Assembly (NCBI GenBank): GCA_037013685.1
Contig: CM072919.1
Span: forward strand, 31,785,435 to 31,849,434
DNA length: 64,000 nucleotides
DNA from: Acridotheres tristis
Taxonomy: Eukaryota; Chordata; Aves; Passeriformes; Sturnidae
Direction: 5' to 3'
Made by a program: the position numbers and the translations under genes. The notes below the pieces were generated by a model. That model was not told where the DNA came from, made no database searches, and saw only the letters and a list, made by a program, of their open reading frames with translations. Of the stretch, positions 48,007-59,817 are shown in pieces (position 1 is the stretch's first letter; each line of letters begins with the position of its first letter).

Positions 48007-51000
48007 GATTTGGTAGCAAATCTGCTTGAAATAATTTCTTCCTTATGACTTTTAATACTTGCATGAGCAAATCAAACAGGCAAAATATAGCTGTAGTTCT
48101 CCTGATAGAGAAACCACAGACCTCACACTTATTCCCCAACTGTGTTTCTGGCCGCAGGCTGAAACCCCTTCACCTTCTTTTCCTTGATTCTTTCACGGTT
48201 ATCTGCTGTGCCTATTCCACGTTTTATGCCTTGACAAGATATTGTTTTGGGGTTTGTGTCCCTCTGGAACAAATAATGTAGGAACAGTTGCATCAAAGTG
48301 GTCGACAAGAGTGAGTTTTTGACATACATGTAGATGAAAAGGATGATACTAGGTAGTATCTAGGTAGATACACCTTGAAGTGTGTTTAATACTAAACCAC
48401 TTTGGATATTTTTTTTAAATGATACTAGACTATGTATTATTGCCAGTTTTAGTTCCTCCATTCAGTATTTCTGTATTGTTTTCTCATCTTATATAGCTGT
48501 CAGACATTTGTTACCATTTTATCTAAGTTCTCCCCTAACTCTATTGTACTTCTCATGTCATGCCGTTACCTGTATTGAGAGAAGACACTAGCTTACCTCT
48601 GCAAGGTTGCAGAGAAGGTTGATGTTGAAGTGGGAACTGAAGCTTATGCTCACACATTCTTCACTGTGCATTAACTTCATATCATATATATAGATAGGCA
48701 GCCACTGCTTACCTAGCACATTTTGGGGGTGTCAGGGGAAGTCACTGGCCTGTTCATTCTTGGAGAATAGACCCCTCTGCAAACAATCCAGTCTGAATAA
48801 AAAATGTTTCTTCTTCATCCCTGCACTCTCCTTGAGGAGCTGAATATGTTGGCATCTCATAGTATGGTTCCTGCAAAAGAAAAACTGTAAATAAAATGTT
48901 CATATGAGCTTTTCAGTTGCATAAAAATTCTCCCCAATTATATTGGAGAATGAAAGCAATTGCATGTGAAATGGGAACTGGAAATTCAAGAAAGTTTGGC
49001 TTTCTTTGCCATTTTTAATGATCTATAAATACTTTGTCATAAATTACCTAGCAACAAGGTTTTTTTGCTTTTACACTCGTTAGCAATGTCAGCTGTGCTT
49101 CTTCTGAGCTTCAGTTCAGTGAATCACTCTGGCTTAAGAATATTTATGAATGTACATTATAGCAACTAAAGTCAATTGGAACCAAGCAAGTACTTAACTG
49201 TTTATTCAAAAATAAGGCTTTAATTTATCCTTACAATTGGTCCTTTGAGTTGAAGAAAAGGATTATAGTGTCTCAATTTCAGCCTCTGTGACTATTGGTG
49301 TCTACAGAGACAGCTAAGCAGTGTCAGCTTTGAGAAGATTCAGCCAAGGTATTTCAAAGCTAGAATTTGGTTGCAAATTCAAGAACAGAATTAAAATAGA
49401 AAATTAAAAGAGAAAGAAAATGTTTTCTTTGAACCATCACATTTCATTTAGATAGTAATCCTGTTCTTTCTTAGTGTCATACAAGCCTTATTAACATGCA
49501 ATTTTCCTTGCTTCTGTTTTATTTCTCCTTGAGGTATATGTAAGTCTTCTATGAGTTAGACAGAAGCCAATGTTGCACGAATCCTATAAAAAGAATTGTG
49601 ATCTAAGAAAGAGACATAAGGGTGAAAAATTGCAGGATTTGAAGGAAAAGCTGAGGACTCTAGGAGTGAGAAAGCAACAGTGATTTCCAGGGGAATTAGT
49701 TTAAATAGGGTAAATAAGAAAAAAACAAGTTCTGTTTCCTGCCCACCCTCTTTTCTTTAATAAATATTTATACAATTTCTCTGGATTTCCATAGAGATCA
49801 CATTTAAGTAGCCAGATGTAACAGCTGATATTCAGAAGAGGAATTGTTACTGTCATTCTACTTCTTAATTCATCAGAATTAGCATCCTTGAGATATTCCA
49901 GTGTACAAAAATAATTTTAGGATACGTGATCACCTTGAATTCTTTTTATGTGCTTTGTATATTATTGCTAAAATTAATAGTGATGATCTGCAAAGTTATC
50001 TCACTACAGCATTTGTGTTGAACATTTGAAGCAAACATAATAAACAGCATCCTTCTATAATGATTTTTTTCCTTTAAATAGGAATTAAATACTACAACCT
50101 TAATTTCATTTTCTCAGTAATTTCATCACTCAGTTTTCTCCTTGTATGATAAATAGTGCCTTCAGAGCTCTTGGAGTATACATCAGACTAGTTAAGCTCT
50201 GAACCACCTGGTGTCCACTCACTTACTACTTGTGTGTGGACTTATTTATTTGTCTACTAGTGCTTATGCTGCTGTAGTTTATATGAGCTAATTATATTAA
50301 AATAAACTCATTCCTAATCATATAAGCCTCCCATACCACAGATGACACTGATTTAACTGTGCTTTGATTTTTAATATAATATATATCTGTGTTGAGAAAT
50401 CCTATGTAATCACAATATATTACAAACTATAAATGTCTTTCCAGGTATCTAGCAAAAAGAGGTAGACTCTGTATGTTTGTAGACTTCAGACATATCCTTT
50501 CATTTTCATTTAAAATAAAAATTTAACAGTATGAGTCAATAAAAAATTAAATAATTCAATGCCGTTTCCTCTTCTATGTAAGAGCATTCTGTAAACTTTC
50601 TTTTGGTTTTGAGAAACAAGTTCAATTTTCACTAAGAAGAACAGATGATTGGCTGAAAAACTGTAAGATTTATCTACGATGTAAACCAAAGAATTTTTAT
50701 ATTTAAAAACATCTAAAAACCTCAAGGCATAGTCAATTTGCTCTATCAAACCATGTCAACTTCTTTTGTAATATCTGGAGAATGGAAATTGACATATTGT
50801 GCACTTCTATTTTCTTCCTTATGTTCTTCTGTATCATTTATTCTTACTGCATTATTCTACTTAGCATTATTCTCCAATATATCTTCTACTTTCCTGTTTT
50901 GCACTTAACCGAGTTTCTAAAATCCACTTGTTTTTATTCATTTTCCAGAGAACTGCATTCTGCTGTATATATGATATAAACCCTCTTCCTGCTTCCTTTA

Positions 51001-52029
51001 AAAGACTGACTTGTAACTGGATTGCTTCCACCTTTGCTGATGCCATCTTCTTGTTAAGGTCTTTTCTCATAGTTGAGGCTCCCAAATATATTTCTTTCCA
51101 CTTCCTGTTGTTGGTCCTGGTTATCAGAATGTAGTGATTCCTCATTTCTACTTTAGTTCTTGTCTCTAATTAGTAATATCATAAGCAAATGGAAGCCAGT
51201 AGCAATCCACTTAAAAGAATACTAAGCACAGTATACAACAATTCTAAGGGGGTTTTGTTTGATAGGCAGAATTGCTGGTTTGGTTTTAAATGTATGCCAT
51301 ATACCATTTAAAATATGACAATAGAAAAGAAACAAAACTCTCTCTGTAACTACATAGAATATTTTATTTACAGCCATTAAAGAAATTAATTTTCTATTAG
51401 TAATTTTAATTATTCATCTGCAGACTTACTTCATTTTAGATATTATTATGAGAAAGTCAAATTTTAGTGAGCATGAATATAGACACCACCTATAAATATA
51501 TGCAGGATTTAAACAGAATGACAAAAAGCTTATTTAGCTGTATTATTCTTTTAAAGGCTTTTATCCACATTACAGCTGCAAACCATTCAGTCACTGATGT
51601 AATATGTACTTGATCTTTAATCATGTGAAACACTACCATTACACTCAGTTTCCAAAAGACAAAATAACATAGCAGTTGTGTCTGGTTGGGGAGCAAACTA
51701 TATGTTCACTTGTTTTATTGAAGGTGTTAAGACAGTGCATATATTCATAGTGAGGGCTTTTTGTTTCAAGTTAAGTTATTCTAATAAAAGAAACACATTA
51801 TAGCACATTATAGAAAAAAAAAATGTTCTGCTGAAGTGGCTTAAATCAAATATCAAAATTGTTTGTTTTAACAGCACAGAATTAAGTTGAAGTCAGTGAA
51901 TTATATATTGGGTACCAAAAACAACAACAAAGACATATATCCCACAATACGAAACACAAAAGCTTAGTAAATACCTGCAAATTTCCAGCGCCCTTCTATA
52001 ACAAATCATAAGACAATGCAATTCCCAAC
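48007..52029. other. AT-rich non-coding DNA
   Basis: Four kb with no recognised repeat family or exon. Frames of 60-92 residues (for example 50510-50749 minus, 50867-51145 minus) have no recognisable motif. Confidence 0.45.
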
Positions 52030-52400
52030 TGGGCACACACATGCAGAAGATTGTGCAATGGCACACCCTCATAGTTGCCCACGCACTGCCTTGCCTTGTG
52101 GGCTCTGAGCATCACAAACCTCCTCCCTGGCTGTCAGGGTCCTGCACACACTGAATCCTCCACCCTCCTGCTGCAGAACAGGCACTGCAGCCCCACTTGC
52201 ACCTGTGCTCTCCTGCTGCCGCCTGACCCACGTAGCACCTGGAAGAGGGGTCCCTTCTCTGTGCCCTTCACTGAAATGGCCCGTGATGGGGTGCATGTTC
52301 CTCACAGCAAGACTGTTCTGCTCGGGGCTGTTCTTCTTACACAGCCTTACACACCAGCTGTATTGGAACAGCCATGTGTTCTTGGATATGAAGCATAAAT
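52030..52400. other. GC-rich island of unknown origin
   Basis: A compact segment clearly richer in G and C than the DNA on either side, with a 107-residue plus-strand frame (52075-52398) and a 78-residue minus frame. The translations are Cys/Pro/Leu-rich and match no family I know. It could be a piece of an LTR, an unrecognised repeat, or an exon. No retroviral edge (TG...CA with duplication) was found. Confidence 0.4.
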
Positions 52401-52484
52401 ATGGAGTTCATGACTTTTATTTGGCTTTTTAGTTGGAGAGTTACCACATGCAAAATGGAAGGATGCAGTGTGGTGGGAGAATCT

Positions 52485-52525
52485 GTATATATATATGTAT
52501 ATATATATGTATATATATATATTCC
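52485..52525. repeat. (TATATATATG)n repeat
   Basis: Alternating TA with regularly spaced G residues (TATATATATGTATATATATA). Confidence 0.9.
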
Positions 52526-52875
52526 TCTAAGAAGGTAATTAACTTAATTGCACATGTGTACTTCTGATCTTTGTCTCTTGAAAAACATATACACCTTCCC
52601 TGGAAATCCCACTACTAAATAAATATTTATACAGAAACATCACCCTTAAAAGGGAAATGAGTATTCTAGGGAGATGATGCTCAATAATAGCAATTATAAT
52701 CTTGTTCACCAATTTTAATTAGGAGGCCATCTTTAAATTAGCTATTATTGTTTTCTAATAATGCTAGTTAATAGAAACTCTTATTCACTGATACGGTCTT
52801 TTTCAACTCCTTTTGTGAATGCTTCAAAGTTACTTATAATGGCTCTTCAGGTGCACGTAGCAATGAGCTTTGATT

Positions 52876-53045
52876 ACAGAATCACAGAATTAGAGAATCA
52901 CTAGGTTGGGAGACCTTCAAGATCATTGAGTCCAACCCACTGCCTAACATCTCAACTAAACCATGGCACCAAATGCCATATCTAGTCTATTTTAAACACA
53001 TCCAGGAATGGTGACTCCACCACCTCCCCAGGAAGAGAATTCTAG
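52876..53045 (-). mobile_element. CR1 LINE 3' fragment
   Basis: ACAGAATCACAGAATTAGAG, then CTAGGTTGGGAGACCTTCAA, GATCATTGAGTCCAACCCAC and GGTGACTCCACCACCTCCCC: inverted CR1 3' end with the octamer terminus present. A local AATTAATTA-rich duplication follows. Confidence 0.92.
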
Positions 53046-54489
53046 TACTGCACAACTTATTAATTATTGCTTTTAGCAATAATTAATTAACATTAACATC
53101 CCCATTCTTCTCTGAGAGTTCATTTGTTTAAAATTGAAATCTTGGGTTGTTTACAATACAACCTTTGGTTGTTTCACTTTTACAACTGATTTTCTTTTAT
53201 TCACCATTTTTGCTTGTCTCCCTTCATATTCTTGGGGTTTTGTCCATTACTTGCTCTCTGCATTACAAGAAAAGATGCACCTGTAGCTGTAGTTTTGATT
53301 GACATTTGCAGTCAATCTCACCCTTTCTTTGGTTTGTTGAGAATTCATTTTTATAAACAAGCAATTAATTTAAATGTCCAAATAAAGTCCATTCAGGAGG
53401 ACTGAGTGTTTTCACATGTAGAGCTTTTAATTTTAAATCTTATAAAGTCAGTGTATATCTGTGTGGGCAAGTTTTAACATGATAGTCTGTGTTTTTAAGT
53501 TGTCCTGGTTATTTTAAACTGTCATTCTTCTCAAGCTCCATGCTGTGAGAAGCCAGACGCCTTCAGTTTCATTAGTGAAGCATATTGTCAGAATGTTACA
53601 GGCATAGAGTGGGTTTGGGTTTTTTAGAGAAGTGGTTTGGTTTTTTGTTTTGGTTTTTTTTTTTTTTGTTCTAGGAGCTTTTCCTGGTAATACATGATGG
53701 GGGGATGCTAAGTTCTGTAAGGTAGTCTGAATTAAGGGACAGTTTGTTATTCAAAATGATCAAATCACTTTAAAATAGAATTTTTCATTTGGATAACATC
53801 ATATGAATTTGAAGCATTATAATTCTCATTCTGAGATATGCACATATTTATGCACATATTTTTCTTCTTTTGGAGTTGGGTAGCAAGGGTATGCATATGT
53901 AGATTAAAATTGCTCTAGACTCAAATTAATGGTATGGCTGCACTTCATGAGGATCTCCTCTAAAAACCAATGAGTTAAGGGATTATCTGACCTGCCTCTT
54001 TTTATAAACTGGACAATGTCTATCTACAATGACATCTGCCTACTTCATTCCTTTTTCAAAGTCTCTGCCTCAAGTCATCCTCAAGAGAAGAATATCTGGG
54101 AATTATGTGGGATTTCCTCTCCCTATGGGCACTAGCACCTAATGTCCTATCATGGAGGAGGCTTTCAGGGCTTGGTAAGGCAGCCTTTGTTGTCAGTATG
54201 ATGATGGATGAGTAAAAAACACATCTTAGTCAAAATTATGTGAGAAGAAATGGAGTTAAGATTCATATGTAGCAATTTTCTGTTCTTCATTCTGTGCTCA
54301 ATAAAATGCAGAGTATAAAATAGCTTGTTTCCTGGAAGGACACTGTAACAATGGGCATGAAATAAGTAGAGTAAGTAAAAACAAACTACTTAATTTGGTG
54401 CCTGATTTCAGCTCAGTTTTCCTTCTGCAAGCTTTTCTACCGTCATAATTTCATATTGTCTTTCTCCTCCCAGGATAAAAATCTTACGT
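53046..54489. other. AT-rich non-coding DNA
   Basis: Nothing recognised apart from a T-rich run near 53628-53671. Confidence 0.5.
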
Positions 54490-54995
54490 GTTTATTGAAC
54501 ATTGTGTGCAGCTTTGGTCACTGCAGCACAAAAAAGATAAAAAGTCAATAGAGAGTGTCCAAAGGAGTTCAACAAAGATGGTGAAGGGTTTGAAGGTGAA
54601 GTCATACGAGGAGTGTCTGAGGTCACTTGGTCTGTTCAGCCTGGAGGAGACAGAGGACAGACCTCACAGCAGTTACAGCTTCCTCATAAGGGGAAGAGGA
54701 GGGGCAGGCACTGATCTCTGCGCTGGGGTGACAGTGACAGCACCCAGGGGAATGGCCTGAAGTTGTGTCAGGCGAGGTTTAGGTTGGATATCAAGAGAAG
54801 GTTCTTCACCCAGAGGGTGGTTGAGCACTGGAACAGGATCCCCAGGGAAGTGGTCACAGCACCACGCCTGACACAGGTCAAGTGTTGGGACAATGTTCTC
54901 AGGCACATGGTGTGACTCCTGGGGATGTCATGGGGAGGGCCAGGAGCTGGACTTGGTCTTTGTTGGTCTCTTCCTGCTTGATATATTTGAAATAT
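54490..54995 (+). mobile_element. CR1 LINE 3' region
   Basis: GTGTGCAGCTTTGGTCACTG, GAGTGTCTGAGGTCACTTGG, TCTGTTCAGCCTGGAGGAGA, TATCAAGAGAAGGTTCTTCA, CCCAGAGGGTGGTTGAGCAC, TGGAACAGGATCCCCAGGGA and GGTCTTTGTTGGTCTCTTCC are CR1 text in the correct order. The terminal octamers are replaced by TTTGAAATATTTTTTT. Frames at 54488-54760 (plus) and 54673-55022 (minus) lie inside it and are not genes. Confidence 0.9.
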
Positions 54996-55818
54996 TTTTT
55001 TAAAAAGGAAATAGGTACACATTTATAATTGTGTATGAAATTGAAAAGATGTCAGGACAGGAAATATTTATTTTTCTCTGCATCCTTCTGCACTCTAGGT
55101 TAGCGGCTGCATCCTCAGCTAACCTAAACTGCTCATAGCAGGGGTATTCTTATTTATATCTTCTGAAGCAAAACGCTGTTAGGACTGTTATTCATGTTCT
55201 TTCAGCAGCTATATTAGGATTAATTCAACTGCACTGAGGTCGTCCAAAGGGGAACAGAAATAAAATTACTGAGGTGTGAGTAACCCATATTCATATTCCT
55301 CTTATGTTGATTTGGACAGTTAAGAGGTGGAGATACTGACATGAGTCAGCAAAACTATTTATAGTCAGACTGCTTTAAACTAGTTATATTGAGGCTGTTG
55401 GCCAGCCATCAGTCTGTTAATTGACTCTTATATGCAACTACAGCTAAGCAAAATTTCAGCTTGCACTTAATACAGACCTTGGCTCTGAAGTCTGTGTTGA
55501 AAAAAGAAAAAACATTTACACAGCTTTAGTTTTTGTTCTAAATCAGAATAAAAAGCAAACTTTGGAACCTAAGAAATGTTTCTTGAATGCCATAATTATT
55601 CCCTGATAGTCCTTGCTAATGGCATTCCTAATAATATTTGCTCAAAAACAGTCTAAAGGAACACACAGGTAGGATGTTGATAATCCTTTTAACCAGTAAT
55701 AGAACTCTTTGCTGTGAAAAGAATTTCAAATGTAGCTCTTTCCGAGCTGTCTTTAGAGACTAGGGTCACCAGAAAACCTGTGAGTGCTAGAATTATTGTT
55801 AGTATAATTTCTGTATGT
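54996..55818. other. AT-rich non-coding DNA left of the provirus
   Basis: Nothing recognised; ends at the GTACT target duplication. Confidence 0.5.
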
Positions 55819-55823
55819 GTACT
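55819..55823. repeat. target site duplication, left copy
   Basis: GTACT immediately precedes the TGTCTTGG edge of the 3' LTR and matches GTACT at 62589-62593. Confidence 0.93.
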
Positions 55824-56539
55824 TGTCTTGGTTTGAAAGACAGGTAAGGTCTAAGGAAAGGCAAGAGCCCCTTTCCTGAGATGCAGAATACAACCCCCTC
55901 CCTTTTAGATATTTCAGGTCCAAATCAGAGGCCTTCAGGCAGGAGATGTGGGGATAAGGGTAACAGCTCTTTACTGATATCTAACAAGGCAGAAAAACAA
56001 CAACAGCTATAAAAATTGACAACAGAACAGAACAGTATGGCTCAGTTCCAGTCCCTTTTGGCCGCAGGACGTCTCCCTGTGCTCAGTTACCGGTGCTGTG
56101 GGGGCAGGGCAGGTCCCGCGCAGTTGAAGAGGGGCTGGATGATGGCGGCGGAGGCCCAGGGGTGAGAGGGGATGGGAAAGTGACTCATCCTGATGATGTC
56201 GGTCGTGGTTCTCAGCAGAGTGTCCGGAGATAGTAGGGTGAGGTGGGAGAGCAGCAGAGCGATGTCCAACGGCAGGGAGCATGGATCTCAGTGCTGGGAT
56301 GGCAGGGGAGATGCCAGACCAGAGCCCGGGCTGTCCTCCCACTCCACGAGCCAAGCGAGAGAGAGTCCCCCGCTCCAGACCTCCCATCCCACCTTTCCTT
56401 TTCCAGTTCCCCCCCACCCCCTCCACGCACCCCCCTACGAGAGAACATTATCTGTCGTTTTAAGGTGTAGCCACAACTACTTAGCATAACAATGGGAGAA
56501 ATTCCACAGAAAGAAAAGTGAAGCATTCAACCCCTAACA
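55824..56539 (-). mobile_element. 3' LTR of the provirus
   Basis: 716 bp, TGT...ACA on the plus strand and likewise on the minus strand. It matches the 5' LTR along its whole length with scattered substitutions and a few indels in poly-C and poly-A runs. No AATAAA is seen in the minus sense; AGTAAAG near 55970 is the closest polyadenylation-like signal. Frames at 56007-56526 are not genes. Confidence 0.95.
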
Positions 56540-56540
56540 T

Positions 56541-56556
56541 TATCCACCCCTGAATT
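56541..56556 (-). promoter_or_regulatory. polypurine-like tract before the 3' LTR
   Basis: On the minus strand the bases before the LTR read CAGGGGTGGATAA, a short purine-rich block in the position where plus-strand DNA synthesis primes. It is imperfect, with a T inside the G run. Confidence 0.6.
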
Positions 56557-56647
56557 TCTCCCATACTAATATGCTATATCAAATTAAAGCATTACATGAT
56601 ATATACATACATGCAGTTAGAGACATAGGCACAGTACTATAGGTATT

Positions 56648-56941
56648 TCACCCTAAAACAAGGTCTCCTTGGGGTATACATCGGGTCTCTCCATTCTTTT
56701 GCATCACCCACCAGGTGCAGCCTGGTCCTTGAGCGAATACAACTCCACAGATGGGATTGTCTTTGCTGGAGGCAAGATTCACCCAAACAGTTTTTCCTAG
56801 CATATCTCTCATGTGTGCCACTGGAACCTTATCTCCATCTGATATTCCCAAGGGCTCAGATTGGGCAGGGCCTGCTTGGTTAGTGGAACCTCGGGTGTTC
56901 ACTAACCAGGTGGCCTTTGGTAGATTAATCTCCCAGTCCAT
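56648..56941 (-). pseudogene. pol: pol fragment: integrase C-terminal domain
   Basis: A 97-residue frame carrying the end of integrase. The VWVNLASS segment and the following WWVMQKNGETR resemble the small SH3-like, DNA-binding C-terminal domain of retroviral integrases. It ends in a stop close to the 3' LTR. The frame differs from the catalytic core frame at 56902-57210. The break lies at the G-rich run at about 56945-56958 (GGGTGGGGG on the minus strand), consistent with a 1- or 2-base indel there. Confidence 0.8.
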
Positions 56942-57210
56942 GAAAGTCCCCCACCCAGTGCCTTCATGGTGGTTTTAAGCAGGCCATTGCACCGTTCAAC
57001 TTTCCCTGCAGCTGGTGCATGGTAGGGGATACGGTACACCCACTCAATGCCATGTTCTCTAGCCCAGGTGCTTATAAGGCTGTACTTGAAATGAGTCCCA
57101 TTGTCTGACTCAATTCTCTCAGGGGTACCATGCCTCCAAAAACTTGTTTTTCCAGGCCCAGGATGGTGTTCCGAGCAGTGGCATGAGGCACAGGGTAGGT
57201 CTCTAACCAT
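56902..57210 (-). pseudogene. pol: pol fragment: second half of integrase catalytic core
   Basis: This frame carries the second and third acidic residues of the D,D-35-E site: Asp in ESDNGTHF, and Glu in the GKVERCNGLL motif. The first Asp (WQIDYITLP) is in the upstream frame at 57072-58031. The upstream and downstream frames meet at an A5 run (plus-strand 57138-57142), where a single-base length change explains the shift. Integrase inserts viral DNA into host chromosomes; this copy cannot make an intact enzyme. Confidence 0.88.
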
Positions 57211-58049
57211 CCAGTGGTGGCTTCCACCATGGTCAGTACATAGCGCTTGCCCTGGCGAGTTTGAGGCAGTGTGATGTAGTCAATCTGCCAGGCCTCTCCA
57301 TACTTATATTTGGCCCATCGCCCCCCATACCAGAGGGGCTTCACCCGCTTGGCTTGCTTGATGGCAGCGCACGTCTCACAGTCATGGATAACTTGAGAAA
57401 TACTGTCCATGGTTAGATCCACCCCTCGGTCTCGTGCCCACTTATATGTGGCATCTCTGCCCTGATGACCTGAGGCATCATGGGCCCATCGAGCCAGGAA
57501 CAACTCTCCCTTGTGCTGCCAGTCTAAATCTATCTTCGACACCTCTATTTGTGCCGCCTGATCTACCTGCTCATTGTGTTGGTGTTCCTCATTAGCCCGA
57601 CTCTTGGGGACATAGGCATCTACGTGACGGACTTTCACAGGCAGCTTCTCTATCCGGGTGGCAATGTCTTTCCATTCATTGGCAGCCCAGATTGGTTTTC
57701 CCCTACGTTGCCAGTCAGCCTTTTTCCACCTTTCCAGCCATCCCCACAGAGCATTGGCTACCATCCATGAATCAGTGTAAAGGTAGAGTTTTGGCCACTT
57801 CTCTCTTTCAGCAATGTCCAGGGCCAGCTGAACGGCTTTGAGTTCAGCAAGTTGACTCGATCCACCTTCTCTTTTGGTTGCTTGTGCAACCTGTCGTGTG
57901 GAGCTCCATACGGCTGCTTTCCACTTCCGGTTCATCCCCACGATGCGGCAGGAACCATCAGTGAAAAGAGCATAGCATGTTTCATCTGCTGGCAGTTGGT
58001 TATACGGTGGGGCTTCTTCAGCCCGGGTCACTTGTTCCTGTTCCTCTTC
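57072..58049 (-). pseudogene. pol: pol fragment: RNase H plus integrase zinc-binding domain and core start
   Basis: The frame runs on from the reverse transcriptase frame after an in-frame TAA (58050-58052). The track of residues fits RNase H: Asp in LFTDGS, Glu in SQLAELKA, Asp in YTDSW and Asp in NEQVDQAA, the four acidic catalytic residues. Then comes the integrase zinc-binding motif, WAHDASGHQG with two His and CETC with two Cys, and the first catalytic Asp in WQIDYITLP. RNase H removes RNA from the hybrid formed in reverse transcription. The region after about 57138 is in the wrong frame. The first visible start-like codon (GTG at 58031) is not meaningful for a pol domain, so the feature is extended to the upstream stop. 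Confidence 0.92.
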
Positions 58050-59321
58050 TTAGGCAAGGCCAAAGTCTTCCCCTTCCGGCCAGTTGGTAATTACCTCCAA
58101 AATCCCAGGGCAATTCCGGTTTCCAATACGGGCGCGTTGTGTGATGAGGGCAATCCATTTACTCCATGTGGCGTCAGTGGCATGGTGGGTTGAGGGAACT
58201 TTTCCTTTAAACATCCACCCCAGCACTGGCAGTCGGGGTGCCAGGAGGAATTGTGTTTCCGTGCCAACCACCTCTGAGGCTTGAACCCCATCATAGGCAG
58301 CCAAGATCTCCCTCTCCGTTGGAGTGTAGTTGGCCTCGGACCCTCTGTAGCTTCGACTCCAGAATCCCAGTGGTAGGCCTCACGTCTCACCAGGCACCTT
58401 CTGCCACAGGCTCCAGGACAGACCATGGTTCCCAGCTGCAGAGTAGAGCACGTTCTTCACATCTGGTCCCGTCCTGACTGGGCCAAGGGCTACCGCATGA
58501 GCAATCTCCTGCTTGATCTGGGCGAAGGCTTGCTGCTGCTCAGGGCCCCAGTGGAAATCGTTCTTCTTGCGGGTGACCAGGTAAAGAAGGCTCACAATCT
58601 GGCTGTACTCAGGAATGTGCATTCTCCAAAAGCCTATGGCACCTAGGGAGGCTTGTGTTTCCTTCTTGCTGGTTGGTGGAGACATTGCAGTGATCTTATT
58701 GATGACCTCACTGAGGATCTGACGCCGTCCATCTTGCCACTTTACTCCCAGAAACTGGATCTCTTGGGCAGACCCTTTGACTTTGCTCTTTTTAATGGCG
58801 AAGCCGGCTCCCAGCAGAATCTCAATGATCTTTTCTCCTTTCTGAAATACCTCCATTGCCTTGTCCCCCCACACAATGATGTCATCAATGTACTGCAGAT
58901 GTTCTGGAGCTCCACCCTTCTCCAGTGTAGCCTGGATCAATCCATGACAGATGGTGGGGCTGTGTTTCCACCCCTGGGGCAGTTGGTTCCACGTGTATTG
59001 CATACCCCTCCAGGTGAAAGCAAACTGAGGCCTGCACTCTACTGCCAGAGGAATGGAGAAGAATGCATTGGCGATGTCAATGGTGGCGTACCACTTGGCT
59101 GCCTTGGACTCCAGCTCGTACTGCAGTTCCAGCATGTCCGGCACAGCAGCGCTCAGCGGTGGAGTCACTTCATTCAATGCACGATAGTCCACAGTCAATC
59201 TCCATTCTCCTTCAGATTTACGCACGGGCCAGATGGGGCTGTTGAAGGGTGAGTGGGTTTTGCTGACCACCACTTGGCTCTCCAGCTCACGGATCATCTT
59301 GTGGATGGGGATCACGGCATC
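58050..59321 (-). pseudogene. pol: pol fragment: reverse transcriptase and connection domain
   Basis: The main frame runs from 59321 to an in-frame TGA at 58380-58382, then continues in the same frame to a TAA at 58050-58052. Visible motifs: the WRLTVDYRALN block, Asp in ATIDIANAFFSIPL, LPQGWKHSPTICH, and the active-site YIDDIIVWG with its two Asp, then LGVKW. The connection part begins after the TGA, where LPLGFWSRSY is legible. A YIDD and not YVDD or YMDD box is seen. The upstream boundary is another in-frame TGA (59322-59324) that separates it from the protease region. Both TGA codons are compatible with C-to-T decay of CGA. Confidence 0.93.
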
Positions 59322-59817
59322 TCAATTCGTCCGGTACTGCTGGCGGTGCACTGTTGAGGTAGCAATTGGCACCTGTCGCTCTTTCACCCTGAGGAGTCCC
59401 ACTGCAGATGGGTTTTCTGATAGCCCAGGCAGGGTGTTCAACTGCTTAATGCCCTCTGCTGCCACAGCAGCTATTCCAAAAGCCCACCTGAGTCCCTTTG
59501 GGTCTTTGCAATAGCCGTTCCTGAGGAAGTCTATGCCTAGGATACATGGTGCCTCTGGGCCAGTCACAATTGGATGTTTCTGCCACTCTTTCCCAGTCAG
59601 GCTCACCTCAGCCTCCAGCAAAGTCAATTCCTGAGATCTCCCCGTAACCCCAGCAATTGAAACAGGTTCCTTCCTGACATGTCCCGATGGTATATTGTGA
59701 ACCAGTGTCAACCAATGCTCTGTGTTCCTGTGGCTCTGATGTGCCAGGCCATCGGATCCATACCGTCCAAAAGATCCGGTTTTCCCGTGCCTCTCCCAGG
59801 CTAGAGGCAGGGCCCCT
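59322..59817 (-). pseudogene. pro: pro region: retroviral aspartic protease, split across two frames
   Basis: The active-site motif DTGS (minus sense of 59698-59709, read as LVDTGSQYT) is in the same frame as gag, just after the gag UAG stop. From about 59690 to 59668 the readable frame moves to the one that contains the later protease motif CILGIDFL and then joins pol. So the protease is broken by one indel near AGGAAGG (minus sense) between these motifs. The frame that starts at 59918 overlaps the end of gag by 100 nt only because of this indel. The enzyme would normally mature Gag and Pol. No functional protease can be made from this copy. Confidence 0.85.

Noticed and set aside
56007..56526. 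Frames of 60-139 residues in the LTRs (also 62090-62575)
   Set aside because: LTR sequence; the frames are present in both LTRs with differing ends and have no protein family match.
58653..59252. 199-residue plus-strand frame
   Set aside because: Antisense to the reverse transcriptase region, which has clear catalytic motifs on the minus strand.
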